Program-made: the position numbers and the translations under genes
In this document: piece after piece, positions 1 to 7,460 of the stretch
How positions within the stretch are numbered: the first letter of the stretch is position 1
Layout: every line of letters begins with the position of its first letter
NCBI GenBank assembly: GCA_050942695.1
Contig: JBMNNU010000004.1
Location: 1-27,589 of the forward strand
DNA from: JBMNNU01 sp050942695
GTDB lineage: Bacteria; Chloroflexota; UBA6077
Reading direction: 5' to 3'
Length of the DNA stretch: 27,589 nt
Notes under the pieces: generated by a model
What the model was told of the DNA's origin: nothing
Database searches by the model: none
Seen by the model: the letters and a program-made list of their open reading frames with translations, nothing else

Positions 1-768
1 CCGAGAGGCCCCGATCACTCCAAACCGGTCGGACGCGACATTCGGCTGTTTAGCCAGCCAATCCATGGCTTTCTCGATCGTCTCCAGCGGTATATTCTCG
101 AGGGTCGGCGGCAGCCCCTCAGCCCCAAAGTAGCCGAGTGCTAAAGTAGGCAACCGTGTTTTTGATGCGATGATGGTCGCCCAGCCCTCATTAACGCCAC
201 CTTCCGAGCCTCCCAATACGATGAGCGCCGGTAGGGGCTTGGCGGCCTCGCGAGGCTTCAGAAAAATGCCGACGACCTCACCATCGACTTCCTGCCTGTC
301 GAGATCCTTATTGGCAATCCTCGTTATCACCTGGCTGGCTTTCTCTTGGCCGTCGATGGATAATGCGATTGAAACGGTACGCATGGCTGGGAAAGGAGTG
401 ACTATTTGCCCCGCGGGCTGGCAGGTCATCGACCAGAACAGACCTGCCGGATCTACACCATCGTAGGAGCCCTCGACCGGAGCGTCACGTGATGGGTCTA
501 TGGTGCCTGCTTCGTCTGCCCTGAAGGATGCTGTGGATGACCAGCTATTGCCAAACTGGTCCTTACCGGATACGGTCAAGGAGGCTATCTGGCCAGCCGT
601 AAGCCCCGCCACCGTTATGTTCACCGGGTCGCCGACTAGTGCCTCTTGAGGTGATACTCTTAGCTCCGGTTGCACGGATATCTCCTCCATTCTGGTATTA
701 GCGCAGGAATATGTCAGAATGCCTGAGAGCAAAATGCCAAACAAGGCGGTTGCGATTCGTTTTCTCAA
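1..768 (-). CDS. Exported BAAT / acyl-CoA thioesterase-like hydrolase, C-terminus outside window
   Basis: The reading frame is open from a TTG at 768 to the left edge (256 codons seen). GGGAGGGG lies just upstream of the TTG and is the reason for choosing this start. Residues 1-25 form a basic plus hydrophobic export signal ending in TYSC, a poor lipobox because of Tyr at -2. The middle is a beta-rich domain (VQPELRVSPQEALVGDPVNI..), as in the N-terminal domain of the acyl-CoA thioester hydrolase/bile acid-CoA:amino acid N-acyltransferase family. The end reads PALIVLGGSEGGVNEG and then VIGASR, the start of the alpha/beta-hydrolase BAAT_C fold. The window ends inside the nucleophile elbow, where the family has GxSxG. 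The catalytic Asp and His lie outside. Substrate is unknown. The signal peptide argues for an extracytoplasmic ester or thioester rather than CoA thioesters. Confidence 0.72.
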   Translation of the reverse strand, partial: MRKRIATALFGILLSGILTYSCANTRMEEISVQPELRVSPQEALVGDPVNITVAGLTAGQIASLTVSGKDQFGNSWSSTASFRADEAGTIDPSRDAPVEGSYDGVDPAGLFWSMTCQPAGQIVTPFPAMRTVSIALSIDGQEKASQVITRIANKDLDRQEVDGEVVGIFLKPREAAKPLPALIVLGGSEGGVNEGWATIIASKTRLPTLALGYFGAEGLPPTLENIPLETIEKAMDWLAKQPNVASDRFGVIGASR

Positions 769-873
769 GTTCCACCCCTCCCAGGTGCCTATAGCTTAAA
801 AGTCATTCACTACATCTCATCCAGTCGCCAGTTATACACAACTTCTCGCCACAAAGGACATCGCCAACAGGTC

Positions 874-1377
874 CTATTTGAAATAGAACTTGATCTCCGC
901 GGGGTTCGGGAGGCCCTCCAGGCTTTGATAGTGGACGATTTGCCCGGACAGGTTGGGGCTTCCTGGGGCTTCGACCCTTGAGAACGTCCGAGTATCGCCT
1001 TCCGGCAGAGTAACGCTTATCGTCCAACTGTCCGCCCTGGACATGTTGATCTCGCAGTTCCAGAAGCCGTTAGCGTCTGTAATCGCCTTGAACGTTCTGA
1101 CCCAACCTACGCCTTTATTAAGGTCAAATCCCTCCACCGTGATTTCAACTCTCGCCCCTTGGATGGGCCTGTTCGTCCCAGTCTGGGCGCTGGAAACCGG
1201 TATCGGAGTGGGTAACACCCCTTCATCGTAAACGTAACCTTGGAAGGTAGGGTAAACGGCTGTGCCATAGAGGCTTCCAAAGTCGCTGTTCTTGGCGGCG
1301 AATAGGCCGAACACCAAACCTACCAACAATCCGATTACGAGCGTGACCCCGGGTTTCCACAACAAGCGACCTAACAT
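874..1377 (-). CDS. One-TM anchored protein with carboxypeptidase-regulatory-like beta domain
   Basis: The chosen start (ATG at 1377) has AAGGAG about 12 nt upstream. The frame stays open 25 codons further to 1452, but those codons are not hydrophobic and overlap the region of the direct-repeat site. The protein (167 aa) has a short cytoplasmic head, one hydrophobic segment (VTLVIGLLVGLVFGLFAA, about residues 11-28), then SLYGT and a Pro/Thr linker. After this comes a domain with QGARVEITVEG...TFKAITDANGFW, the pattern of carboxypeptidase-regulatory-like/Ig-type beta sandwiches that carry a 'TDxxGxF/W' turn. It is probably anchored in the membrane with the domain outside. The exact function is unknown. 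The anchor followed by an L-x-G-T box recurs in the next two upstream genes and in the gene at 14152. A direct-repeat site lies 74 bp upstream of the start. Confidence 0.7.
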   Translation of the reverse strand: MLGRLLWKPGVTLVIGLLVGLVFGLFAAKNSDFGSLYGTAVYPTFQGYVYDEGVLPTPIPVSSAQTGTNRPIQGARVEITVEGFDLNKGVGWVRTFKAITDANGFWNCEINMSRADSWTISVTLPEGDTRTFSRVEAPGSPNLSGQIVHYQSLEGLPNPAEIKFYFK

Positions 1378-1451
1378 ATCTGCTGCTATCTCCTTTCGCG
1401 GCTCGAATAAATATCCCCCCAGGTGTGGGTGATCCCATTGCACAGCCACCA

Positions 1452-1470
1452 CACGCCATCGAGCGTGTCA
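1452..1470 (-). promoter_or_regulatory. Direct-repeat site A, upstream of the anchored beta-domain gene
   Basis: On the minus strand the site reads TGACACG-CTCGA-TGGCGTG. The first half and spacer are identical to site D (14046-14064). The second half is degenerate (4 of 7). It lies 74 bp before the start codon at 1377 and in the same orientation as the other four sites relative to its gene. It is the weakest of the five. Confidence 0.45.
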
Positions 1471-1520
1471 GCTACCCTTGCCCAGAAAGAGGTTAGCTCC
1501 ACCTTCCCTGTAGATAGCTT

Positions 1521-2300
1521 CTACGACTTTCCGCCGTTCGGGCCCATCTTGAGCCCGCCCTCGCCAGCACCGCCACCCGACAGCACATAGTGGTCAACTA
1601 CGGGCAGTGCCCCCGAGTAGTAGATGCGCCACGGCCCTCTGAAGTCATATCTCTTCCCTTGATTCGGTGCGAGCGTGTCTTGCCCCCAGAACCCCTGACC
1701 AATATAGCCAGCGTAGTAAGATCTCAGCGTAATAGGCTTGTCCGAGTCATTGCGGAGACCAATGACCCCTGTGAAGATCCCGCCTGCATCTATCGCCATG
1801 TATGGCCCGCGTTCGTCTGAGCCGAGGCCGGGGGTAGTGCCAACGCTGTTTGGGCCCATCCGGAGCCCGCCCTCGATCCCTCCGCCACCAGAGGTCCTAC
1901 AATCAACGATCGTAGGCTCGCCGTTGAAGTAGTAGAGACGCCACGAACCCTGGAAGTCGAACTTTTTCTGGTCGCCCGGTTTCAGATTGTCCCAGCCCCA
2001 CAAATGGTAGCCGCCATTATCGCCGCCTCCTGTGTAGCTGTAGGAGCGCAGGGCGATCTGTGTTGCCGCTTGGTTCTTCAGCGTGATGGTGCCGGTCTGC
2101 TGCCCGAAGAAGCCGCTTTCCAGTACGAAGTATGGGCCTGTATTATCGCGGCCTCGGTCTACCGAGGCAGTGCCGAAGAGATAACCTCCTACCGGCATCC
2201 CCGCGAAACCAAAAACCAGCAGCACAACCCCAACCACAACCGCCAGGCTGCAGATGCTGGTGAATACTTTCGCCCGCTGCGTCAAATGAAATCTTCCCAT
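1521..2300 (-). CDS. One-TM anchored protein with two tandem ~95-residue repeats
   Basis: I do not recognise the family. The ATG at 2300 has GGAG 6 nt upstream. Residues 1-43 are a membrane anchor (basic head, hydrophobic 14-34, then GMPVGGYLFGT). The rest is two copies of one unit, residues 55-151 and 165-255. Each starts GPY, contains ALRSYSY or TLRSYY, then W-x(3)-L-x-P, a FDFQGSWRLYYFNG or YDFRGPWRIYYSG strand, and ends in a Gly-rich GGGG/A-x-EGGL[RK]MGPN. Copy 1 carries one Cys (C134). The composition and the lack of catalytic-looking residues suggest a small exported beta domain used for binding or structure. The N-terminal anchor is clearly related to that of the pentapeptide-repeat protein upstream. 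The gene is preceded by direct-repeat site B. Confidence 0.8.
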   Translation of the reverse strand: MGRFHLTQRAKVFTSICSLAVVVGVVLLVFGFAGMPVGGYLFGTASVDRGRDNTGPYFVLESGFFGQQTGTITLKNQAATQIALRSYSYTGGGDNGGYHLWGWDNLKPGDQKKFDFQGSWRLYYFNGEPTIVDCRTSGGGGIEGGLRMGPNSVGTTPGLGSDERGPYMAIDAGGIFTGVIGLRNDSDKPITLRSYYAGYIGQGFWGQDTLAPNQGKRYDFRGPWRIYYSGALPVVDHYVLSGGGAGEGGLKMGPNGGKS

Positions 2301-2342
2301 AGGTATCTCCTGCCATGTTTTGTCCGTATCCTAAGCCCCGGG

Positions 2343-2361
2343 CGTGTCACCAGGTGTGTCA
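2343..2361 (-). promoter_or_regulatory. Direct-repeat site B, upstream of the tandem-repeat anchored gene
   Basis: On the minus strand it reads TGACACA-CCTGG-TGACACG (12-bp period, 13 of 14 half-site bases match the consensus). It lies 42 bp upstream of the ATG at 2300, close enough to overlap a promoter. I see no good -10/-35 pair here. Confidence 0.6.
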
Positions 2362-2397
2362 TTTATGAGGAGTCACATGGATTCGTCGAATGCTCAT

Positions 2398-3159
2398 CTA
2401 AGAACACTGGTCGTTCCTGATCGATCCATCGGGCATGATCGTGCGGCAATATTTGGCTCCTTCCAGGTTAGCGTATGTCAGGTTGGCATAGGCCATATTC
2501 GTCTGCTTCAGATTGGCGCCGCTCAGATTGGCATTGGTCAGTTTGGCGTAGACCAGGTTGGCTCCGGTCAGATCGGTATTGCTCAGGTTGGCATTGCTTA
2601 GATTGGCCTCGGCAAAGGTTGTCGACCGCAACGTGGCCTCTGTTAGATCCGCCCCCGATAGATCAGCCCCCTCCAGGCGGGCGCCAAACAGGTTGGCCTG
2701 GCGCAGGTCGGCCTCTGCCAGATTCGCCCTATCAAAAAGGTCTGCCCCTTTTAAATTGGTGCCACTCAGCTTGGCCTTTGCCAGGCTAGCCCCGTCCAAC
2801 TTCGCGCTTTGAAGGCTGGCCCCGGTCAGGTCGGCTCCATCCAGCTTGGCCCCATACAGGCTAGCCCTGTGCAGCTTCGCTCCTTGCAGATTGGCCCCAG
2901 TTAGGTCTGCTCCATCTAGCTTGGCCTCATTCAGGCTGGCCAGGTGGAGGTCTACTCCACGCAGGTCGGCCCCCCTAAGGTCGGCTCCATCCAGATTGGC
3001 TTCCGGTTTGATCTCGTAGCCGTTCACGGTGGTGCCGAACAGCTTGCCCGAAGCGGGCATCCCAACGAGGGCGAACAGAAGCACGAGCGCCGCCAGAACC
3101 ACCACTCCGCAGATAGAGCCCAATAGCTTCGTCCGCCTACTAAGATATGTCGCGTTCAT
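2398..3159 (-). CDS. Membrane-anchored pentapeptide-repeat protein
   Basis: The ATG at 3159 follows GGGAGG with a 9-nt gap. Residues 1-43 are the same sort of anchor as in the downstream gene (LSRRTKLLGSICG, hydrophobic stretch, GMPASGKLFGT). Residues 54 to about 235 are an almost unbroken run of A(D/N)LxG pentapeptides (ANLDG ADLRG ADLRG VDLHL..), which fold into a right-handed square beta-helix. The tail holds two Cys in YCRTIMPDG..NDQC, an ending I have seen on other exported pentapeptide proteins and possibly a disulfide. The 253 aa give a rod of about 36 pentapeptides. The role is unknown. Soluble pentapeptide proteins such as MfpA/Qnr act on gyrase, but this one is anchored outside the cytoplasm, so that role is unlikely. 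Direct-repeat site C lies upstream. Confidence 0.9.
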   Translation of the reverse strand: MNATYLSRRTKLLGSICGVVVLAALVLLFALVGMPASGKLFGTTVNGYEIKPEANLDGADLRGADLRGVDLHLASLNEAKLDGADLTGANLQGAKLHRASLYGAKLDGADLTGASLQSAKLDGASLAKAKLSGTNLKGADLFDRANLAEADLRQANLFGARLEGADLSGADLTEATLRSTTFAEANLSNANLSNTDLTGANLVYAKLTNANLSGANLKQTNMAYANLTYANLEGAKYCRTIMPDGSIRNDQCS

Positions 3160-3273
3160 CTGTCGGCACCTCCCATGGCCCTCTCACCCTATGTTTCACA
3201 ATCTATAATCGTCGGCTCTCCGAAAAAAAATAGATGTTCCAGGACCTCGGTTTGGCGCATTCTGAGGCTTCAG

Positions 3274-3292
3274 CGTGTCATCAAACGTGTCA
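3274..3292 (-). promoter_or_regulatory. Direct-repeat site C, upstream of the pentapeptide-repeat gene
   Basis: On the minus strand it reads TGACACG-TTTGA-TGACACG, two perfect half-sites with a 12-bp period. It lies 114 bp before the ATG at 3159, between the end of the dipeptidase gene and the pentapeptide gene. A run of eight T on the minus strand lies at 3223-3230. Confidence 0.6.
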
Positions 3293-3317
3293 TTAAGCGG
3301 GGATCGCCCCCCACGGC

Positions 3318-4211
3318 TCACTGGCCTCGCTTCTCTGGTGGCAGGGCATCTGCAAGGCTGTAGATGGCCTGTTTCCCAGATATGTGGCCCCAGAACTGGT
3401 TGCCGTAGTCGAAGTGCCACCACTCCTCGGGGTAGTTGGTGAAGCCTTCGTCGACCAGGAGGGTGTAGAGCAGTTGGCGGTTACGGTGGATCTGTTCGTC
3501 TCCCGCGCGATCCCTGAAATAGCCGGTCCCGGCCTGTGGCTCGAAGCTGTCGAAGTCCGTGCCCATGTTCAATGGCTGCCCATCAGGCCCGAGAATCGAG
3601 AGATCGACCGCACCGCCAGTGGCGTGTGGCGAAGGACGGGTCAGGTCTGAGGATGGTAGAGATACATACTTCTGGGTCGCCTCTGAAATCTCATCCTCAG
3701 AGGCCCCCGGCATTTCCTTCTTCACGATCTCCTTGAAGCTGTCGAAGAGGGCCTGCTGGACCGCCAGCGGACGGTAGGCGTCGAAAATGACGAACTTATA
3801 CCCCTCCGGAAGCCTGTTCGCAGCCGAAATTAGCCGATCTGCGGCTCCCTTTCGGAGGTACTGTTGGGTGGAGGCCTCGGCAATCCCCTGTTGCTGATAC
3901 TTGGCATCTACAGCTATATGCTGATGAATTCCGTTCAACAGGACCAGTGGCTCCCCGCACTCCTGAATCGGCACGTTTTTCCAACCGGCCATCGAGCGTG
4001 TGGGAGGTATGTCTCGAAGATCTATACCAAACGACGTGGCGATTGCTGGGGTGGATACAGCAGGCGTCGATGCCGTGGCTGTCAATTCGGCTTTCGGTGC
4101 GACCGTAAACGTAGGTGGCGCCGATGGGGTGCTCGGCGGTGCCGCACAGGCGGCCAGGGTCATCAGCAAAAGACCCAGCGTTGTGGCAAAGAGCAGTTGT
4201 ACTCGCTTCAT
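3318..4211 (-). CDS. D-alanyl-D-alanine dipeptidase (VanX/DdpX family, peptidase M15D), lipoprotein
   Basis: The product hydrolyses D-Ala-D-Ala or related peptidoglycan dipeptides with a zinc ion. The signature residues are all present in the 297 aa: FDAYRP (R147), SPHATGGAVD (zinc ligands H196 and D203) and EEWWHFD (catalytic E263, zinc ligand H266). Unlike classical VanX, which is cytoplasmic, it starts with a lipoprotein signal (MKRVQLLFATTLG..TLAAC, lipobox Cys22) and a Thr/Ser/Pro-rich tether to about residue 60. It should therefore sit on the outer face of the membrane. No vanHA genes are nearby, so recycling or turnover of wall peptides is likelier than glycopeptide resistance. The start at 4211 is favoured by the signal peptide. 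GAGAGGAAG lies just upstream. Confidence 0.9.
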   Translation of the reverse strand: MKRVQLLFATTLGLLLMTLAACAAPPSTPSAPPTFTVAPKAELTATASTPAVSTPAIATSFGIDLRDIPPTRSMAGWKNVPIQECGEPLVLLNGIHQHIAVDAKYQQQGIAEASTQQYLRKGAADRLISAANRLPEGYKFVIFDAYRPLAVQQALFDSFKEIVKKEMPGASEDEISEATQKYVSLPSSDLTRPSPHATGGAVDLSILGPDGQPLNMGTDFDSFEPQAGTGYFRDRAGDEQIHRNRQLLYTLLVDEGFTNYPEEWWHFDYGNQFWGHISGKQAIYSLADALPPEKRGQ

Positions 4212-4237
4212 TTCAGCTTCCTCTCCATAGAACTCTT

Positions 4238-4354
4238 GTTTCGCGAAACGATTGGATTACGAAATACACGAAAGAAACGCGAAAGACGCGAAAATCTACT
4301 TTCGTACATTTCGCACATTTCGCGTTATTAGCGCCTTTCGCGATCCAAATCGCT
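4238..4354. repeat. CGAAA-rich imperfect long inverted repeat (MITE-like)
   Basis: This element fills most of the 149-bp gap between the dipeptidase and permease genes. It opens with a perfect 12-bp palindrome, GTTTCGCGAAAC (4238-4249). About four CGAAA units then run in one direction, the centre is near 4298, and about four TTTCG units return. The outer parts pair as CGATTGGAT (left) with the complement of ATCCAAATCG (right). The arms are about 45 nt and imperfect. No ORF or transposase is inside. It resembles the non-autonomous CGAAA/CACGAAA repeats scattered in many environmental bacterial genomes. On RNA it would form a long hairpin, so it could also end transcription. Confidence 0.6.
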
Positions 4355-4360
4355 TATTGC

Positions 4361-7231
4361 TTACTGGGTGTTGTTTAGCGTTATCTCCAGGGAGCACTCG
4401 CTCTCGGGGAGAGGGTGCACCACCTGGCCGCCGGTGAGCTTAAGGTCGAACTCCCGTTGTTCACAGCCGCATTTCATCTCCAGTCGGGCAGGAATGCTCT
4501 CCGACTGCCCATCTGGTGTTACACGGTGCACCCAGACCTTGAACTCGCCGGCGAAGCCGGAGGGGACCTTGAAAATCGCCCGACGCAGTCGGCCGAGGTT
4601 TGAAATCGTACCTGTGGCGGTGTGGAGCTGCTTCCTGTCGTCGAGCAGCTCCAGCGATACATCTGCGGGGACCATCTCGCCGGTAGTGACAATGCCGAAG
4701 GTAGCCTTATCTTCCTGAGTATCCTGGCGCAACTCTACTACCACTCGCGGCTGGAAGGCTCCGCGCCTCAAGATCACGTAGGTGGCGATCAACACGCCAA
4801 CTCCGCAGAGAATTGCGGCGGCACGCTCAATAGCCCCCTGCCAAATGATGATGCCGTGAATAAAGATGCTTAAAACGAAAATCAGATAGGTGAACCCCAT
4901 GAGCCAAGGGTGCCCCATGAATCGGTAGACAACCGGAGGGACGATGTCGCCCTTACGCCGGCTAGAGATCAGCATCAAGACCGGAAATATACCGGAGAAG
5001 GTAGTGATCGTTAGCACACCCAAGAAGCTCAACATTTCGGAAAAGGAACCGGAGCCGGTGATTATCATCACCTCGGCAAGTATCAACACCGCCAGGACCG
5101 GACTGAGAGAGATTATGAAACGCCCTCTCGGACCTGCGGCGAACTCACGAGCCATTTGAACGAGTTTTTCGATGGCATTTGACCGTGGAGAGGCTACAGG
5201 GGTGCGATCATCGTACAAGCCATCCAGCGAGTCCCAAACCTTGGAAGGCAGCTTTCGGCCTCGTTTCCGCCCAAAAGCTGCTCTGTAGCGCGTAGCTTCT
5301 CCTGATGACACCAGCTGCACACGACCTTTACTCGCCAGCATCTCCAGCTTTGCCCTGGCATCCCCCTCTTGGAGCCCAAGGTGAGCCATCACATCGGTAA
5401 GGCTAACCTCTCCCTGTCTCACCATCCATGTCAGCAGTTGCCCATCTGATCCCCAATCCGCCAGTATGTCCAGCAGGCTTGTGCCGATGGCATCCGGCGT
5501 TTCCTCGTATTCAACTTCCATCGGTGTGGATAGCCCCAGCCGCACTAGCTCCGCGTTTGCCTCCAGCAGGTCCACCGTTAGCGTTATTCGTGGATCCCGA
5601 AGCTTGGGGAAACGATCGAACAGGTCGCTCTCATCCCAAGATGCCGAAATAACCGCCTCGCCGCCCACGGCTATACCACCGTTGAGGGCATCAACTCGGA
5701 ACCGGGTTTGCCCCCCATCGTTCCCGACGTACGCAATACTAAGGCGTAAATCCCGGTTGGAATCGCCTTTAGGTTTAAGGGTTATCCGCCCGCGCTGCCT
5801 TTGCAGCAGGAGAACCGGCGATTTTGCAGAAGGCAGCCGTTCGCGGACCAGGTTGAAGAGCGCGAAGGAGAAGTGCACCGATGCCATCCCCATCGCCAGC
5901 AGGACGAAGAGCGATCCAAGGGGATGGACTACTGGGCCAGCCACAGCGACCAGGGGTGTAAGCGATGTTCTTTGCTCGTTGGCCAGCTCAAGGGGAGGGA
6001 CTGCGCAGTTGACTGCCAGGACCCACAAAGAGAAGATCGCAATAGCAGCAACCTGGGCCGCTGCTACCCCGAGAACCAAAGAGCGCGACGACGGATCGCG
6101 CTGCAGCACAAGCTTGCCGCAGTTGCCCACCGAAGTATGCCCAAAGTAAGCCGCTAGGACCACCCCAAATATCAGTTCCAGAATACCTGGGTCGAACGGC
6201 CGGCCATCGATGAACGGCACATTTACGTAGGCCAGGTTCTCCGGTTTGAAATGCATAAAACCGAGAAAGGCGAGGGCCAGGACCAGAACTATGTTGATTG
6301 CACCGATAGCCAGTGCCGATGCAATGGTCGAGTTTAACGATCCTCTGGACAAAAAGTACAGCGCCACCAGAAAGAGTAAAGCGGCCCAAACCTCGGCTCG
6401 CAACCCTGTAGCGTCGGCTAAAACGCTAGAGAAGCCGAGGTAGTAGGCAAGCATGGCTACCAGGCAGATGAGAGCCAGGGCTACGGTCACAATAGACGAG
6501 CCTATGCCCCCCAGATACTCTCCAACGATACGGCCGAAGAAGCTGTTGCCGTATCGGACGCTACCGGTTCGGGCCACCGTCTCGGCGATGGCGGCGATAG
6601 TCAATATGTTAATCAAGCCGAGGGTTACTAAAAGAACAATGCCGGGTATTGGCCCGACCATCGCCACCGCGATGGGCAGTGCCATGATGCCAGCGCCCAC
6701 GGTCTCGGTGAGTGTTAATGAGAACACCGCCCAGAAGGGAGGGAGGGATTCAAGCCATGATGATGCAGCGGATTGCGCCCAGCGGAGCCGATCCAGCAGG
6801 GAGATCTCTGGCTGATAGATGCTCTCCAGCGGCTTTCCATACAACCGCCGGTAGGAGTCCTGGACGTCCGCCGTGTCCAGCCCCAATGACTTCCGAATCT
6901 CCGGGATGGACTGCTTGGTAAACCGATATTTCTCCCCAACGAAGTGAGCAACGGCAGCTCGAAGGCTGATGTTCTCCGGCACCAGGTGTGCCCACTGAGG
7001 AGCGTGCCGCTCCAGGTCCTGGATAGTTGGGCGCAGCGGAGGCTCGCGCCCCGCTGAGAAGGCATCAATGTAGGCCAGGTCGCGCTCCCGCTCTACCTCC
7101 TCGGTTAAGAAAGGATCCATCGCCTGTCGGGATTTGGCAACAAGGTGAGCGACGCGGCTCTCGATCAGGAACAGCAGCGTCCGCGCCCGTTTGGCCTGTA
7201 AACCGCCTAGGATTTCTTCTCTGGTAAACAC
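4361..7231 (-). CDS. APC-superfamily permease fused to winged-helix, extra membrane segments and C-terminal beta domain
   Basis: The product has 956 aa. In order: a soluble N-terminal domain (1-160, charged, unknown); an amino-acid-permease-like membrane domain (about 165-465) with the GAGIMALPIA motif of AAAP/aromatic-amino-acid permeases at 179-188 and FGHTSVGNCGK near 363; a soluble stretch (475-580); a winged-helix domain (585-670, LLTWMVRQGEVSL..); four or five more membrane helices (about 703-822); and a C-terminal beta-sandwich-like domain ending in KCGCEQ. Typical permeases of this family have about 400-450 aa, so half the protein is extra. It starts at GTG with only weak ribosome-site similarity, 3 bp after the zinc-ribbon stop, implying coupling. 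The winged helix is homologous to the free protein at 7461-7805. It is probably a transporter with a built-in sensory or regulatory part. The substrate is not predictable. Confidence 0.85.
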   Translation of the reverse strand: MFTREEILGGLQAKRARTLLFLIESRVAHLVAKSRQAMDPFLTEEVERERDLAYIDAFSAGREPPLRPTIQDLERHAPQWAHLVPENISLRAAVAHFVGEKYRFTKQSIPEIRKSLGLDTADVQDSYRRLYGKPLESIYQPEISLLDRLRWAQSAASSWLESLPPFWAVFSLTLTETVGAGIMALPIAVAMVGPIPGIVLLVTLGLINILTIAAIAETVARTGSVRYGNSFFGRIVGEYLGGIGSSIVTVALALICLVAMLAYYLGFSSVLADATGLRAEVWAALLFLVALYFLSRGSLNSTIASALAIGAINIVLVLALAFLGFMHFKPENLAYVNVPFIDGRPFDPGILELIFGVVLAAYFGHTSVGNCGKLVLQRDPSSRSLVLGVAAAQVAAIAIFSLWVLAVNCAVPPLELANEQRTSLTPLVAVAGPVVHPLGSLFVLLAMGMASVHFSFALFNLVRERLPSAKSPVLLLQRQRGRITLKPKGDSNRDLRLSIAYVGNDGGQTRFRVDALNGGIAVGGEAVISASWDESDLFDRFPKLRDPRITLTVDLLEANAELVRLGLSTPMEVEYEETPDAIGTSLLDILADWGSDGQLLTWMVRQGEVSLTDVMAHLGLQEGDARAKLEMLASKGRVQLVSSGEATRYRAAFGRKRGRKLPSKVWDSLDGLYDDRTPVASPRSNAIEKLVQMAREFAAGPRGRFIISLSPVLAVLILAEVMIITGSGSFSEMLSFLGVLTITTFSGIFPVLMLISSRRKGDIVPPVVYRFMGHPWLMGFTYLIFVLSIFIHGIIIWQGAIERAAAILCGVGVLIATYVILRRGAFQPRVVVELRQDTQEDKATFGIVTTGEMVPADVSLELLDDRKQLHTATGTISNLGRLRRAIFKVPSGFAGEFKVWVHRVTPDGQSESIPARLEMKCGCEQREFDLKLTGGQVVHPLPESECSLEITLNNTQ

Positions 7232-7234
7232 CTT

Positions 7235-7447
7235 TTAGTACAGCTCCGGCATCTCGATCGGCTCTGGTTGCGGCTTACACACACCGCAATAGAGGGCATC
7301 GCCTACAACTACTGCTTTGGGAACGTTCTTATCCCCGACGTATACGGTGATGATGTATGGCATCTTCTTCATATGATCCTTGCACAGGGCTCGACCGCAG
7401 AATCGGCAGACCCCTTTTGCTGGTTGATCGCAATGAAAGCACAGCAT
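7235..7447 (-). CDS. Small zinc-ribbon / B-box-like protein
   Basis: The 70-aa protein begins MLCFHCDQPAKGVCRFCG and continues ALCKDH and YCGVC. The pattern is Cx2C, Cx2C, Cx3H, Cx2C, so it can hold two zinc ions in a cross-brace. Between the last two motifs is a short hydrophobic strand pair (PYIITVYVG). GGAG lies about 10 nt before the ATG at 7447. It sits 13 bp after the winged-helix gene stop and 3 bp before the permease start, so it belongs to the same operon. It probably acts as an adaptor that binds protein or nucleic acid. Function is unknown, but such proteins are short and easily missed. Confidence 0.8.
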   Translation of the reverse strand: MLCFHCDQPAKGVCRFCGRALCKDHMKKMPYIITVYVGDKNVPKAVVVGDALYCGVCKPQPEPIEMPELY

Positions 7448-7460
7448 CTACATTATTCTC

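Noticed and set aside
2398..3010. Short periodic DNA repeats (about 15 bp) resembling a CRISPR or satellite array
   Set aside because: They are the codons of the pentapeptide repeats of the minus-strand gene. There are no constant spacers, and the period is exactly five codons.
3274..3292. Pho box (CTGTCAT direct repeat)
   Set aside because: On the plus strand the site resembles it, but the period is 12 bp rather than 11 and the heptamer is CGTGTCA at all sites. No phosphate genes are near. Kept only as an alternative regulator type.
3864..4331. Plus-strand ORF of 155 codons reaching into the CGAAA repeat
   Set aside because: It is opposite the dipeptidase signal region, and its end is the Arg-rich translation of the inverted repeat.
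5466..6149. Plus-strand ORF of 227 codons
   Set aside because: It lies opposite the permease gene, has Ser/Arg/Thr-rich composition and no motif. It is a shadow of membrane-helix codons.
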